Positions 63,685-64,000 of a DNA stretch of 64,000 nt are shown here, in pieces. The notes under the pieces are model-generated. The model saw only the letters and a program-made list of their open reading frames with translations. It was not told where the DNA came from and did not search any database. Both the position numbers and the translations under genes were made by a program. Positions within the stretch are counted from its first letter, which is position 1; each line of letters opens with the position of its first letter. Origin of the DNA: Deltaproteobacteria bacterium UBA6601 (GTDB taxonomy: Bacteria > Myxococcota_A > UBA796 > UBA9615); assembly GCA_002433485.1 (NCBI GenBank), contig DJIF01000084.1:54352-118351 (forward strand), written 5' to 3'.

Positions 63685-64000
63685 GCGACAGGTCCAGCTT
63701 CTCCCTGCTGTGCAGCGCCGAGTTCCGCAAGCTACGTGGGCGAGGTCTACTGCCGGCAGTGCTGCTGTTCGGCGCCGCCCATGGAATCGCCGCAGGCCTC
63801 GGCATACGAGCCCTTGAGCTGCTAGGTGGAAAGGCCCTTGATGCCTCTGGGGTGGAGTCCAGCAGAGACCTCCTGGATTTCACGGTTGCCGGCGAGGTCG
63901 CCCTGCAGCTCGCCGCAGCACCGATCCATGGTTTCGCCATGCTGCTGCTGTTTGCCATCCTCTGGGCAGAAGACTTCTCGCTGGGAACCATGGCAATGAT
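63681..64000 (+). CDS. ABC-2 type permease subunit, 3' end outside the window
   Basis: The GTG at 63681 overlaps the ATP-binding gene and the frame stays open to the window edge (106 residues). It begins with a charged segment (LLCSAEFRKLRGRG), then a hydrophobic helix (LLPAVLLFGAAHGIAAGLG) and a second helix (FAMLLLFAILWAEDFSLGTM). AEFRKLRGRG and EDFSLGTM are typical of ABC-2 permeases of the YfiN or NosY kind. Confidence 0.82.
   Translation, partial: MSDRSSFSLLCSAEFRKLRGRGLLPAVLLFGAAHGIAAGLGIRALELLGGKALDASGVESSRDLLDFTVAGEVALQLAAAPIHGFAMLLLFAILWAEDFSLGTMAM

Overview
The window is GC-rich, gene-dense Gram-negative DNA. It carries outer-membrane and lipoprotein genes, a rod-shape cluster (mreBCD-mrdA-rodA), Mpl and LdcA for recycling diaminopimelate-type peptidoglycan, SppA and a PpiD-like foldase. 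Several exported proteins carry thrombospondin type 3 calcium repeats, MopE-type Cys/Asp repeats or DDDDS-rich linkers. That combination is what I associate with Myxococcota and related former Deltaproteobacteria, often from uncultured marine genomes. The assignment is an inference from style, because no rRNA or other taxonomic marker is present. No phage, insertion sequence, CRISPR array or integrase was seen.

Layout. 1-1.7 kb: two exported proteins of unknown function, the first cut by the window edge. 1.7-8.6 kb (minus): an apparent operon of an OmpA-like TSP3 porin, an ArgE-like M20 peptidase and a CbbQ/CbbO-type MoxR ATPase plus VWA pair. 8.7-14.7 kb: ygfZ, a CysQ-like phosphatase, an HD phosphohydrolase, asnS and queG. 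14.8-19.6 kb: a MopE-repeat protein, then a two-gene reverse transsulfuration operon (cystathionine beta-synthase and cystathionine gamma-lyase/synthase). 19.8-22.7 kb: slyX, and an RluA pseudouridine synthase fused to an RlmI-like methyltransferase. 22.7-32.9 kb (minus): mreB-mreC-mreD-mrdA-rodA-lipoprotein-fabD-miaB-TPR lipoprotein, mostly joined by 4-nt overlaps. 33.2-41.7 kb (plus): ppiD-like, sppA, lipoprotein, JAMM protease, tmk, holB, an unknown basic protein, metG. 41.8-46.7 kb: a small basic protein, a Nit hydrolase / GCS2 ligase / ATP-grasp cluster, and a PP-loop tRNA thiolase. 46.8-51.2 kb (minus): tRNA-Arg(CCT), ldcA, a beta-lactamase-fold hydrolase, accD, folC. 51.3-59.9 kb: exported accessory proteins (beta-propeller-like, TSP3, MORN-like plus PDZ, a very long DsbD/ScsB, a family 2 glycosyltransferase, a DDDDS lipoprotein). 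60-64 kb: mpl, an alpha/beta hydrolase, uspA and an ABC-2 exporter cut by the window edge.

Most of the window is core housekeeping. The points I find most worth following are the GCS2 / ATP-grasp / Nit cluster, which could make or repair a glutathione-like gamma-glutamyl peptide; the CbbQO pair in an envelope operon with no RuBisCO or nitric oxide reductase nearby; the pseudouridine synthase-methyltransferase fusion; the DsbD with two stacked periplasmic redox domains; SppA with an acidic DDDDS hinge; the MORN-like lipoprotein with an embedded PDZ domain; and a 130-residue basic protein locked between holB and metG. Many start codons are GTG or TTG. Where the longest possible reading was not the best start, I moved the start using ribosome-binding sites, 4-nt overlaps and signal peptides, and said so.
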